Positions 5,764-13,720 of a stretch of 41,437 bases of DNA are shown here, piece by piece. Source of the DNA: DASYHS01 sp035998295 (GTDB lineage Bacteria; Pseudomonadota; Alphaproteobacteria; Azospirillales; Azospirillaceae); the NCBI RefSeq assembly GCF_035998295.1, contig NZ_DASYHS010000044.1, positions 1 to 41,437 of the forward strand, read 5' to 3'. The notes under the pieces were generated by a model. It did no database searches. It was not told the origin of the DNA and saw nothing but the letters and a program-made list of their open reading frames with translations. The position numbers were made by a program, and so were the translations under genes. The first letter of the stretch is position 1. Every line of letters starts with the position of its first letter.

Positions 5764-8700
5764 TCACTCCGCCGCCAGCGCGCGCAGCGGGGCGGGGGCG
5801 GGGGCGGGCTCGGCCGCCCGCACCTCGTCGGGGCGGACCCGGAACCAGGCGGCATAGAGGGCGGGCAGGAAGAACAGCGTCAGCACCGTCGCCCCGGCCA
5901 GCCCGCCCATGATCGCGACCGCCATCGGCCCCCAGAACACGCTGCCGGCCAGCGGGATCATGGCCAGGATCGCCGCCGCGGCGGTCAGCAGGATCGGCCG
6001 CGCACGCCGCACGGTGGCATCGACCACCGCCGTCCAGCGCGGCTCGCCCGCCCGGATGTCGGCGTCTATCTGGTCCACGAGGATCACGGAGTTGCGCATG
6101 ATGATGCCGGCGAGCGCGATGACGCCGAGCAGCGCCACGAAGCCGAAGGGCAGGCCCGAGGCGAGCAGCGAGGCCGTGACCCCGATCAGCCCCAGCGGCG
6201 CCGTCAGCAGCACCAGCGCCAGCCGGGAGAAGCTCTGGAGCTGGATCATCAGCATCGTCACCATGACCAGCACCATCAGCGGCAGGATCTTCGCGATCGA
6301 CCCTTGTCCCCGGGCGCTCTCCTCGATCGCGCCGCCCATGACGATCGCATAGCCGGGCGGCAGCCCTGCGCGCAGCGCGTCGAGCCGGGCGTCCATGCGC
6401 CGGCTGGCGGACGGCGCCTGGACGCCGCCCGCGACGTCCGCCTTGACGGCGATCGTCGTCGCCCGGTCGCGCCGCCACAGCACCGGCTCCTCCAGCCCGT
6501 AGCGCGGGACCGCGACCTGGCCCAGCGGCAGCACCGTGCCGTCGGCGGTCCCGACGGACAGCGTGCCGAGGCCCGAGAGGTCGCGCCGCTCCTCCTCCGT
6601 CGCGCGCAGGACCACGTCGATCGTCTCCCCGCCTTCGCGCAGCTCCGTGACGGCGACCCCGTCGAGCAGCATCGCCACCGCGCGCGACAGCTCGTTCCTG
6701 TCGATGCCGAGCGCCCGCGCCTTCACGGGATCGACCTCGAGCCGGACGGACGGGGCGAGCTCGCCCCAATCGAGATGGACGTCGGCGAGGTCCGGGTCGG
6801 CGCGCATCTCGTCGCGCACGCGGCGGGCGATCTCGCGCAGGCGGTCGGGATCGTCGCCCGATACCCGGAACTGCACCGGGTATCCGACCGGCGGGCCGTT
6901 CTCCAGCCGGCTGACGCGCAGGCGCGCGGCCGGAAACTCGGCCTCGGCGCGCGCCGACAGGTCGGCCATCACCCCCTCGCGCTCCTCCAGCCCCCTGGTC
7001 ACGACGACGAACTGGGCGAAGCCCGGGTTCGGGAGCTGCTGGTCGATCGGCAGGTAGAAGCGCGGCGTGCCGGCGCCGGTATAGGCGGCCCAGTGCGCGA
7101 TCCGGTCGTCGGCCGCAAGGAGGCGCTCCATCCTCTCCACCTCGCGTTCGGTCGCCTCGAACGAGGCGCCGGCCGCGAGCCTGACGTCCACCAGCAGTTC
7201 GGGCCGGCTCGCCGACGGGAAGAACTGCTGCTGGACCAGGCCGAAGCCCGCGAGCGCCGCGATGAAGCAGCCGGCCGTCAGCCCGATCACCGTCCACCGG
7301 AGGCGCAGGCAGGCCCCGATCGCGCGCCTCAGCATCCGGTAGGCGCGCCCGTCCCAGGGATCGGCGTGCCGGCCCGGCTTCGGCGCCGGCAGCAGCAGGT
7401 ATCCGAGATAGGGGGTGAAGACCACCGCGACGATCCAGGAGATCAACAGCGACGCGCCGACGACCCAGAAGATCGCGTTGGTGTATTCACCGGAGGCGGA
7501 GCGGGCGAGGCCGACCGGCAGGAAGCCCGCCGCGGTCACCAGCGTGCCGGTCAGCATCGGGAACGCGGTCGAGGTGTAGGCGAAGGCGCCGGCGCTGAGC
7601 CGGTCCCAGCCCTGCTCCATCTTCACGGCCATCATCTCGACCGCGATGATCGCGTCGTCGACCAGCAGCCCCAGCGCGATGATCAGCGCGCCGAGAGAGA
7701 TGCGGTGCAGGTCGATGCCGAGCAGGAGCATCGCCGCCAGCGTCAGCGCCAGCACCAGCGGCACCGTCAGCGCCACGACGACCCCGCTGCGCCAGCCCAG
7801 GCTGACGATCCCGACCAGGATCACGATGCCCAGCGCCTCGGCCAGCGCCTTCGTGAACTCGCCGACCGAGTCCTGGACGACCCGGGACTGGTCGGCGACC
7901 TGGACCGCCTCCATGCCGAGCGGCAACTCCGCCCGGACCCGCTCCATCGCGGCCGCGAGCGCTTCGCCCAGCGCCAGGACGTCGCCGCCGGGCGCCATCA
8001 CGACGCCGAGGCCGACCGCCGGGCGGCCGTCGACCCGCATCGTGCTGCGTGGCGGGTCCTCGTAGCCGCGCCGGATCTGCGCGACGTCGCCGAGCGCCAG
8101 AACCCGGTCCCCGGCCGCGATCGGCAGCGCCCGCAGCCGCTCGACGGCGTTCCCGCCGGCCTCGCCGGCGTCGAGGCGGACGAACACGCGCCGGGACTCC
8201 GTCTCGACCCGGCCGGACGGCGCCATCGCGTTCTCGCGCCTCAGTGCGTCGACCACGGCCTGCACCGGCACGCCGAAGCTGGCGAGGCGGCGGCTGGAAA
8301 TCTCGACGAAGACACGCTCGTCCCGGTCGGCGACCAGGTCGATCTGCTCCACCCCCGGCAAGTGGCGCAGCCGTTCGCGCGCCGCCTCGGCCGCCGCCTT
8401 CAGCTCGGCCGGGGAGAACTCCTCGCCGGCGAAGGCGTAGATCGCGCTGTAGACGTCGCCGAACTCGTCGTCGAACCAGGGGCCGAGCACGCCGTCCGGC
8501 AGCCGGTGGGCCATGTCGCCGACCTTCTTGCGGGTCTGGTACCACAGGTCCTGGACCCGATGCGGCGGGGTATCGTCCCTCAGCGTCGCGAAGACCACCG
8601 ATTCGCCCGGCCGGGAGTAGCTGCGGGCGTAGTCGAAATGCGGGACCTCCTCCAGCACCTCCTCGATCGGGTCGGTGACGTAGCGCTCGACCTCGGCCGC

Positions 8701-8877
8701 GGTCGCGCCCGGCCACTCGGCGCGGATCGTCATCACCTTGAAGGTGAAGGAGGGGTCCTCGGCGCGCCCGAGGGCGGAATAGGCGAAGACGCCCGCGGCG
8801 ATGCTCGCCAGGATCAGGAACAGCACGAGCGTGCGGTGCGCGAGCGCCCAGGCCGACAGGTTGAGCCGGCCGCTCAT
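5764..8877 (-). CDS. RND-family efflux pump inner-membrane subunit
   Basis: This 1037-aa protein matches the usual length of AcrB/MexB-like pumps. TM1 is at residues 13-32 (TLVLFLILASIAAGVFAYSA), then a large periplasmic loop, a TM bundle, a second loop and a second TM bundle ending in FFLPALYAAWF. The proton-relay Asp pair is present in GLLVDDAIIAVEMM. It is closest to the efflux branch that pairs with short lipoprotein adaptors (start MSGRLNLSAWALAHR). The start overlaps the stop of the upstream adaptor gene (ATGA), so the two are translationally coupled. Control is probably by the divergent TetR. No outer-membrane channel gene is present, so a TolC-like partner must be encoded elsewhere. 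Confidence 0.9.
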   Translation of the reverse strand: MSGRLNLSAWALAHRTLVLFLILASIAAGVFAYSALGRAEDPSFTFKVMTIRAEWPGATAAEVERYVTDPIEEVLEEVPHFDYARSYSRPGESVVFATLRDDTPPHRVQDLWYQTRKKVGDMAHRLPDGVLGPWFDDEFGDVYSAIYAFAGEEFSPAELKAAAEAARERLRHLPGVEQIDLVADRDERVFVEISSRRLASFGVPVQAVVDALRRENAMAPSGRVETESRRVFVRLDAGEAGGNAVERLRALPIAAGDRVLALGDVAQIRRGYEDPPRSTMRVDGRPAVGLGVVMAPGGDVLALGEALAAAMERVRAELPLGMEAVQVADQSRVVQDSVGEFTKALAEALGIVILVGIVSLGWRSGVVVALTVPLVLALTLAAMLLLGIDLHRISLGALIIALGLLVDDAIIAVEMMAVKMEQGWDRLSAGAFAYTSTAFPMLTGTLVTAAGFLPVGLARSASGEYTNAIFWVVGASLLISWIVAVVFTPYLGYLLLPAPKPGRHADPWDGRAYRMLRRAIGACLRLRWTVIGLTAGCFIAALAGFGLVQQQFFPSASRPELLVDVRLAAGASFEATEREVERMERLLAADDRIAHWAAYTGAGTPRFYLPIDQQLPNPGFAQFVVVTRGLEEREGVMADLSARAEAEFPAARLRVSRLENGPPVGYPVQFRVSGDDPDRLREIARRVRDEMRADPDLADVHLDWGELAPSVRLEVDPVKARALGIDRNELSRAVAMLLDGVAVTELREGGETIDVVLRATEEERRDLSGLGTLSVGTADGTVLPLGQVAVPRYGLEEPVLWRRDRATTIAVKADVAGGVQAPSASRRMDARLDALRAGLPPGYAIVMGGAIEESARGQGSIAKILPLMVLVMVTMLMIQLQSFSRLALVLLTAPLGLIGVTASLLASGLPFGFVALLGVIALAGIIMRNSVILVDQIDADIRAGEPRWTAVVDATVRRARPILLTAAAAILAMIPLAGSVFWGPMAVAIMGGLAGATVLTLFFLPALYAAWFRVRPDEVRAAEPAPAPAPLRALAAE

Positions 8878-9977
8878 CTGGATGCTTCCTGCCAGACGCG
8901 GATCTCCTGCGCCGGGTCGAGCTTGTGAACACCGGCGGTGACGACCCGCTCGCCCTCCGCGAGCCCGTCCGCGATCACGACCCGGTCGCCCTCGTAGCCC
9001 GCGACCCGGACCGGGCGCAGCTCGACCCCGGTGCCGGCCGCGTCCACGACCCAGACCGCCGGGCTTCCGCCCGCGTCGGTCAGCGCGGCGAGCGGCAGAT
9101 GCGCGACGGCGCCGGCATCGGGCACGCGGGCGAGCAGGGTCGCGGTCATGCCGATCCGGACCCCTGGCGGCGTGTCGGCGAGGTCGATCCGGACGCGGTA
9201 GGTGCGGGTGGCGGGATCGGCCGAGGGAGCGACCTCGCGCACCGCGCCGTCGAGGCTCAGCCCGGGCAAGGACCACAGCTCGACCGTCAGCACGCGGTCG
9301 GCCAGCCCCGCGACCGCCTGCTCCGGCAGGTCGGCGACGGCCTCCAGCGCCCCCTCGCGCGCGACCCGGACCACGGTCTGGCCGGCGACGACGACCTGGC
9401 CCGGCTCGACCGGCGCGGCGGTGACGATCCCGTCGGCGTCGGCGGTCAGGACCGCGTATCCGGCGGCGTTGCGCGCGGCGCGCAACTCGGCCTCGCTCTC
9501 GCGCATGCCGGCCTCGGCCCGCTCGGCGGCGGCCCGGCGGCGGTCGTGCTCCTGGCGCGTCGTCCAGCCGCCGTCGCGCAGGGCCGCGTAGCGGCGGAAA
9601 TCCTCACGCGCGTTGGCGGCTTCCGCCCGTGCCGCGGCGAGCCGCGCCTCCGCCGCCCGCACGCGCAGGTCCAGGTCGGCCGCGTCCAGCCGGGCGAGCG
9701 GGGTTCCCGCCGCGACCCGGTCGCCGACCGCCACCAGCCGTTCGACCACCTTGCCCGCGACCCGGAAGCCCAGCTCCGACTCGGTACGCGGCCGGATGAC
9801 GGCCGCGTAGCGGTCGGTCCCGACCGCCGGCTCCAGCACGACCGGCGCGGTCCGGACCGGGCGAGGGGTGGGGGAGGAGGGCCCCGCCGCCACTTCCGCC
9901 GGCGCCTCGCAGGCGGAGAGCAGGACCAGGACCCCGAGCCCGGCGAGAACCGCCGGCCGACCGAACGCGATGCGCAT
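8874..9977 (-). CDS. RND efflux periplasmic adaptor (membrane fusion) lipoprotein
   Basis: This 367-aa protein begins MRIAFGRPAVLAGLGVLVLL and has a lipobox LSAC, so it is predicted to be lipidated at Cys. A barrel-sandwich (lipoyl-like) half (VAGKVVERLVAVGDRVAAGTPLARLD) leads to an alpha-helical hairpin rich in A/E/R, then the second lipoyl half (VLTADADGIVTAAPVEPGQVV), a beta-barrel and a membrane-proximal domain. It bridges the RND pump to an outer-membrane channel. ATG 9977 is preceded by GGGAG. It is the first gene of the two-gene operon, divergent from tetR, with an inverted-repeat operator between. Confidence 0.9.
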   Translation of the reverse strand: MRIAFGRPAVLAGLGVLVLLSACEAPAEVAAGPSSPTPRPVRTAPVVLEPAVGTDRYAAVIRPRTESELGFRVAGKVVERLVAVGDRVAAGTPLARLDAADLDLRVRAAEARLAAARAEAANAREDFRRYAALRDGGWTTRQEHDRRRAAAERAEAGMRESEAELRAARNAAGYAVLTADADGIVTAAPVEPGQVVVAGQTVVRVAREGALEAVADLPEQAVAGLADRVLTVELWSLPGLSLDGAVREVAPSADPATRTYRVRIDLADTPPGVRIGMTATLLARVPDAGAVAHLPLAALTDAGGSPAVWVVDAAGTGVELRPVRVAGYEGDRVVIADGLAEGERVVTAGVHKLDPAQEIRVWQEASR

Positions 9978-9992
9978 CTGCCGCTCCCAGAA

Positions 9993-10071
9993 CTGAACTG
10001 AACTGTATCGTATCGCGAGGCTGCATCGGCGCGTTGACCTCGTCAAGAGGAAACCGTACAGTCCAGTCCAG
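9993..10071. promoter_or_regulatory. Divergent promoter/operator between RND adaptor and tetR
   Basis: CTGAACTGAACTGTA (9993-10007) and TACAGTCCAGTCCAG (10057-10071) form a long inverted repeat with two mismatches. For tetR, TTGACC (10034-10039), a 17-base spacer and TACAGT (10057-10062) make a good sigma-70 promoter whose -10 is the repeat arm. The other arm holds a TACAGT facing the pump operon. Each arm carries tandem ACTG/CAGT steps. Confidence 0.6.
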
Positions 10072-10072
10072 A

Positions 10073-10693
10073 ATGAGCGAACGCCCGGACCCCAAGCTCG
10101 ACAAGATCCTGTCCGCCGCCAGGGCGGCGTTCCTGGAGCACGGCTTCGCCGCGACCTCGATGGACTTGATCGCGCAGACCGCCCGCGTCTCCAAGACGAC
10201 GCTCTACACCCGCTTCCCGTCGAAGGAGGCGCTGTTCGCCGCGACCGTGGAGACGGAGTGCCGGCGCAGCGGCATGCATTTCGCCCCCGAGGCGTTCGAC
10301 GACGTCCCGCTCGACGAGGCGTTGCGCCGGATCGGCCTGCGCTTCCTTGCGCTGCTGTGGTCGCCGGGGGCGATGCGGCTGCGGCAGATGGTGACCGGCG
10401 AGGCCGCGCGCTTTCCCGAGCTGGCGGAGATCTTCTGCAGCAGCGGGCCGGACCGTGGCTGCGACGCGGTCGCCCGCTTCTTCGCCCGGGCGGTCGCCCA
10501 GAGGCGCCTGCCCTCGACCGGCTTCGACCCGGCGTTCCTGGGCGGCCAGTTCATGGCGGCGCTGAAGGGACGGCTGGACTGGGACCTGAGCTTCGGCCGC
10601 CGCCCCGTCCCGACCGAGGAGGAGCGCGAGCGGCACGTCCGCGCCGCGGTGGCGCTGTTCCTTCGCGGCCTCGGGACCGAGATCCGCACTTAG
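10073..10693 (+). CDS. TetR-family repressor of the RND pump
   Basis: This 206-aa protein has an N-terminal TetR HTH at residues 8-55 (ILSAARAAFLEHGFAATSMD, IAQTARVSKTTLYTRFPSKE) and a helical ligand-binding part of the AcrR/TetR_C type. It is divergent from the RND operon by 95 bases containing an inverted repeat, which is the standard layout for a local repressor. The ATG lies only 11 bases after the -10, so the mRNA would be almost leaderless. An upstream in-frame TTG (10034) would start inside the -35 and was rejected. The inducer is not predictable. Confidence 0.85.
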   Translation: MSERPDPKLDKILSAARAAFLEHGFAATSMDLIAQTARVSKTTLYTRFPSKEALFAATVETECRRSGMHFAPEAFDDVPLDEALRRIGLRFLALLWSPGAMRLRQMVTGEAARFPELAEIFCSSGPDRGCDAVARFFARAVAQRRLPSTGFDPAFLGGQFMAALKGRLDWDLSFGRRPVPTEEERERHVRAAVALFLRGLGTEIRT

Positions 10694-10755
10694 GGGTATG
10701 CCGCCGGCCGGCGGAGTTGGTACTCTGGCGCGGTAGCCCGGACGGGAAAGTGACC

Positions 10756-11274
10756 ATGGACCGCCGCAGACATCCGCCTCCGCCGACGCGCTTCGGCCCC
10801 GCGCCCGCGCAGGCCAAGCCGTCGCATGCCGCACCGCCACGGGTGGTCGTGCAGAAGATGGACGAGGGCTACAGCCTGCGGTCCAGGACCAAGAAGGCCG
10901 CGACGACGGTGCGTGGGGTGCCGCCCGGCTATGTCTCCCTCTCGTATTTCAACAAGAATGAGAACAAGTACGGCAAATGGCCTGTGAAGGGCAGGGGTGT
11001 CAACGAGGACGATATTTACGTTAAAATCTATAATAATCGGGTTTTCCTTTGGTGGGCTTACCCTCATTCCCAAATAGATGATTTCATATATACCGGGAAA
11101 TCCTCTGAGGATATCAGCGATTGCAATTTCGAGGGTGGATCGAAGTCCGGATACACCTGGCACCATACCGGCTATCCCCATGAGGAGGCGACCGGGACGA
11201 TGCAGCTCGTTCCCACCTGGGAGCACCAGGCGCTGCCCCACACGGGGGGTGCGTACCTCGCCAACAACAGTTGA
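10756..11274 (+). CDS. Putative polymorphic toxin with C-terminal WHH nuclease domain
   Basis: This 172-aa protein starts MDRRRHPPPPTRFGPAPAQ. The N-terminus has the Pro-rich PPPTRFGP...QAK...PPRVVVQ layout that recurs before varied toxin domains in many bacteria. The C-terminus (GYTWHHTGYPHEEATGTMQ, then LVPTWEHQALPHTGGAY) has the WHH signature of HNH/EndoVII-fold nucleases: W-H-H, then M-Q-L-V-P, H and H-T-G-G. Bases 10981-11100 are about 42% GC against roughly 70% or more around them, so the toxin half looks acquired. No immunity gene lies on the same strand downstream; the next gene is convergent. ATG 10756 was chosen; GTG 10750 is possible. Nuclease activity is inferred from the motifs. 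Confidence 0.7.
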   Translation: MDRRRHPPPPTRFGPAPAQAKPSHAAPPRVVVQKMDEGYSLRSRTKKAATTVRGVPPGYVSLSYFNKNENKYGKWPVKGRGVNEDDIYVKIYNNRVFLWWAYPHSQIDDFIYTGKSSEDISDCNFEGGSKSGYTWHHTGYPHEEATGTMQLVPTWEHQALPHTGGAYLANNS

Positions 11275-11307
11275 GGTGGCACCTGCCCCCCGGCTCTCCT
11301 TTCCTTT

Positions 11308-11643
11308 CTAGATCTCCAGCCTCGCATAGTTGGCGATGTCGGCCCTGATCCCCAGCCGGGTCATCATCTCGCGGCGGTCGAAGCCGATCTCGGCGTGCAG
11401 CTTCGCCACGGCGGCCGAGGCCCGCTCGATCGCGTCCTGGCCCGTCCACTCCACGAAGGTCACCATGTTGAACTCTCCCGGGCCGGACTGCTGCTCCAGG
11501 ATGTAGTCCCGCACGAAGCCCTCCTGGTTCCGCAAAACGGCGTGGGTCCGCGCCACCTTGTCCAGGAACTCGTCGCGCCCCTGGGCAGGGACGATGAACT
11601 TGTCGACCCGGTACAACGGCCGCGACGTCTCGTTGGCGTTCAT
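11308..11643 (-). CDS. Antibiotic-biosynthesis-monooxygenase (ABM) family protein
   Basis: This 111-aa protein is a single ferredoxin-like ABM fold: LYRVDKFIVPAQGRDEFLDK, then HAVLRNQEGFVRDYILEQQ and FNMVTFVEWTGQDAIERA. The family includes YgiN-type quinol monooxygenases, cofactor-free oxygenases and heme-degrading enzymes. The start overlaps the MFS stop (ATGA), and the gene is third in an operon with wrbA and the MFS gene under a divergent LysR. That context favours quinone or aromatic detoxification. No catalytic residues can be assigned with certainty. Confidence 0.75.
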   Translation of the reverse strand: MNANETSRPLYRVDKFIVPAQGRDEFLDKVARTHAVLRNQEGFVRDYILEQQSGPGEFNMVTFVEWTGQDAIERASAAVAKLHAEIGFDRREMMTRLGIRADIANYARLEI

Positions 11644-12911
11644 CTGCTTGTTTCTCCCTGGTGCCGCGGCGCCGACCGCGCGGCTCGATCGGGCGACCTT
11701 GGGTCCTCAACCATGGTTGAGGTCAAGATCCCCGAACCCGCCTGCCTCTCAGCCAGCCTCTCTGCCGGAAGCGCACGGAGCGCCAGTGCCAGCAGGCCGC
11801 CCGCGACGCCGAGGGCGACGACCAGCAGGGCGACCGCGGGCCAGCCGGACGCGGCGGCGATCGCCCCGGCCATCGCCGGCCCGAGGACCATGCCGACGTT
11901 GTTGCCCTGCATCAGGAAGCCGACGGTGGCGCCGACGAGGTCGGGGCGCGGCGCGTGGCGGGACGCGGCCTCGATCAGGGTGACGGGGATCAGCCCGCCG
12001 ACGGCCGAGAAGACGATGCACAGCGCATAGGCGGCGGCGCCCGGGAGGACGTCGCCGAGGATGCCGATGCCGCACGGCACCATGATGCCGAAGCCCGCCA
12101 GCAGGATGAACACGGGCCGCACGCCGCGGGCCAGCAGCCGTCCGCAGGCGAGATTGCCCAGCGCGCTCGCCGCCACCACGGCCGCGGTCAGCACGCCGGC
12201 GGTCTCCGGCGAGACCGCCAGCCGGTCGGCCAGGATCGAGGGCAGGAACGCGAATACCGCGAAGAAGGCGGCGGCGAAAGTGGCGAAGAGGCTGCCCAGA
12301 AGCCACGGCCCGCCGGCGGTCAGCGTTTCCCGCACGTCGTCCGCGATACCCCGCTGCGGGACGGCGCCGGGCGGGATCGACCGCGTGCCCCGCGCGAGCA
12401 GCGCGGCGTAGCCGACGAGGAGAGCCGCGTTCGCCAGCCAGAAGCCGCGCCACCCCACGGCGTCCAGCAGCGGCGCGCCAAGCATGACCAGGGTGAGCCC
12501 GGCCGGCATGAACGTGCCCCAGACGGCCAGCGCCCGGCCCCGTTCGCGCGGGGACGTCGCCGCGAGGATCAGGGCCGGCGCGGCGACCGTGACGGCGAGG
12601 AAGCCGACGCCTTCGAGCACGCGGGTCGCCAGCAGCGGCATCGCACCGGCCGCGAACGCGCCGGCGCCGCTGCACAGGCCCTGCAGCAGCAGGCCGCCGA
12701 CCGCCATCCGCCTGGCGCCCGCATGGTCCACGCTGACGCCGATGGCGATGCCGGCGACCGCGCCGACGACCGCGAAGGCCGAGAGCAGCCACGACGCCGT
12801 GGCGAGGTCGAGGGCGAAGTCGGCCTGCACGGCGGCGAGTGCCGCGGACGCCTTGCCGACCTGGAAGGCCGAGACGACGCCCGCGCCGACGATGAGGAGG
12901 ATGCCGGGCAT
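11640..12911 (-). CDS. MFS transporter in the quinone-stress operon
   Basis: This 423-aa protein has 12 predicted TM segments. It opens MPGILLIVGAGVVSAFQVGK and has a conserved MFS loop variant (GVSVDHAGARR). A hydrophilic tail of about 35 residues (VEDPRSPDRAARSAPRHQG) follows the last TM. It starts six bases after the wrbA stop and ends in an ATGA overlap with the ABM gene, so it is the middle gene of a tight operon. It is likely an inner-membrane proton-coupled exporter of a toxic aromatic or quinone. The substrate is inferred from context only. Confidence 0.8.
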   Translation of the reverse strand: MPGILLIVGAGVVSAFQVGKASAALAAVQADFALDLATASWLLSAFAVVGAVAGIAIGVSVDHAGARRMAVGGLLLQGLCSGAGAFAAGAMPLLATRVLEGVGFLAVTVAAPALILAATSPRERGRALAVWGTFMPAGLTLVMLGAPLLDAVGWRGFWLANAALLVGYAALLARGTRSIPPGAVPQRGIADDVRETLTAGGPWLLGSLFATFAAAFFAVFAFLPSILADRLAVSPETAGVLTAAVVAASALGNLACGRLLARGVRPVFILLAGFGIMVPCGIGILGDVLPGAAAYALCIVFSAVGGLIPVTLIEAASRHAPRPDLVGATVGFLMQGNNVGMVLGPAMAGAIAAASGWPAVALLVVALGVAGGLLALALRALPAERLAERQAGSGILTSTMVEDPRSPDRAARSAPRHQGETSR

Positions 12912-12917
12912 GCCGCC

Positions 12918-13616
12918 TCAGCCGACCGAAGCCGCGACGTCCGCCGCGACATCCGCCCAGGCGGCCGTGCGCGGGGCATGCCGGCGTCCGAGCGCCAGCG
13001 CCGTCGCGAGCTCAGCCACGTGCCGGCCCTGGAAGCGCGCGCCGGCCAGCTCGTTGGCGCTCGGCCGGCGGTCGCCGCCCTCGCCGTCGTCGGCCAGCGT
13101 CGAGGCGCCGTAGGGCGAGCCGCCGGTGATCTCGTCCATGCGCATCTGGCCCTTGAAGGTGTAGGGAAGGCCGACGACCAGCATGCCCAGATGCATCAGC
13201 ACGACATGGGTCGCCAGGATCGTCGATTCCTGGCCGCCGTGCTGGCTGCCGGTCGAGGTGAAGACGCTGCCGACCTTGCCGACCAGCTTGTCCTCGAACC
13301 ACAGCCCGCCGGTCTGGTCGAGGAAGTTCTTCATCTGCGACGCCATGTTGCCGAAGCGGGTCGGCGTGCCCAGGATGATCGCGTCGTAGTCCGCCAGTTC
13401 CGCGACCGTCGCGACCGGCGCCGCCTGGTCGAGCTTGTAGCCGGAGCGTTGCGCGACCTCGCCCGGCACGAGTTCCGGCACCCGTCTGAGCACCGCGACG
13501 GCGCCCGCCTCGCGGACGCCCTGCGCGACCGCTTGCGCCATGGCTTCGATATGGCCGTAGGACGAGTAATAGAGCACGAGCACCCTGGCGGCGCCGCTCG
13601 AAGCGTCGATCGTCAT
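12918..13616 (-). CDS. wrbA: WrbA-type NAD(P)H:quinone oxidoreductase (flavodoxin fold)
   Basis: This 232-aa protein has the FMN phosphate loop YYSSYGHIE near residue 20 and the WrbA motif PTRFGNMASQMKNFLDQT, followed by VFTSTGSQHGGQESTI and LGMLVVGLPY. WrbA reduces quinones by two electrons, so semiquinones are not formed. The C-terminal region is about 30 residues longer than E. coli WrbA. ATG 13616 has GGAGAG nine bases upstream; an in-frame GTG at 13625 sits on the ribosome site and was rejected. It is the first gene of the wrbA-MFS-ABM operon, divergent from lysR. Confidence 0.9.
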   Translation of the reverse strand: MTIDASSGAARVLVLYYSSYGHIEAMAQAVAQGVREAGAVAVLRRVPELVPGEVAQRSGYKLDQAAPVATVAELADYDAIILGTPTRFGNMASQMKNFLDQTGGLWFEDKLVGKVGSVFTSTGSQHGGQESTILATHVVLMHLGMLVVGLPYTFKGQMRMDEITGGSPYGASTLADDGEGGDRRPSANELAGARFQGRHVAELATALALGRRHAPRTAAWADVAADVAASVG

Positions 13617-13720
13617 CGCTGTCACCTCTCCCGTTTCGTTTCCGACGCTCCAGAGATGACGTTGCAGGTCGATCTACGTAACTGCTAAAAACTCGCTGAG
13701 ATTGATCGATGGAATAGATC
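13617..13720. promoter_or_regulatory. wrbA-lysR divergent control region
   Basis: This 104-base gap is AT-richer than its surroundings near the lysR end. A LysR-type T-N11-A element with ATT/AAT ends lies at 13701-13715. GATCTA (13671-13676) and TAGATC (13715-13720) are inverted across the gap. These are plausible but unproven LysR contact points. Confidence 0.35.

Noticed and set aside
6304..8928. Long plus-strand open frame of over 870 codons antisense to the RND pump.
   Set aside because: It is rich in His/Arg/Gln/Pro/Ala with no domain, as expected for a shadow of a GC-rich gene. The minus-strand RND protein is certain.
10034..10046. TTGAC-CTC-GTCAA as an FNR box upstream of tetR.
   Set aside because: The spacing is one base short of TTGA-N6-TCAA, and the TTGACC is better explained as the tetR -35.
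11114..11710. Minus-strand frame that could be read as an immunity gene for the WHH protein.
   Set aside because: It overlaps both the WHH gene and the ABM gene antisense or out of frame, and has shadow composition without immunity-family features.
11955..13688. Plus-strand open frame across the MFS and WrbA genes.
   Set aside because: Low-complexity Arg/Asp/Gly composition; the two minus-strand genes explain the region fully.
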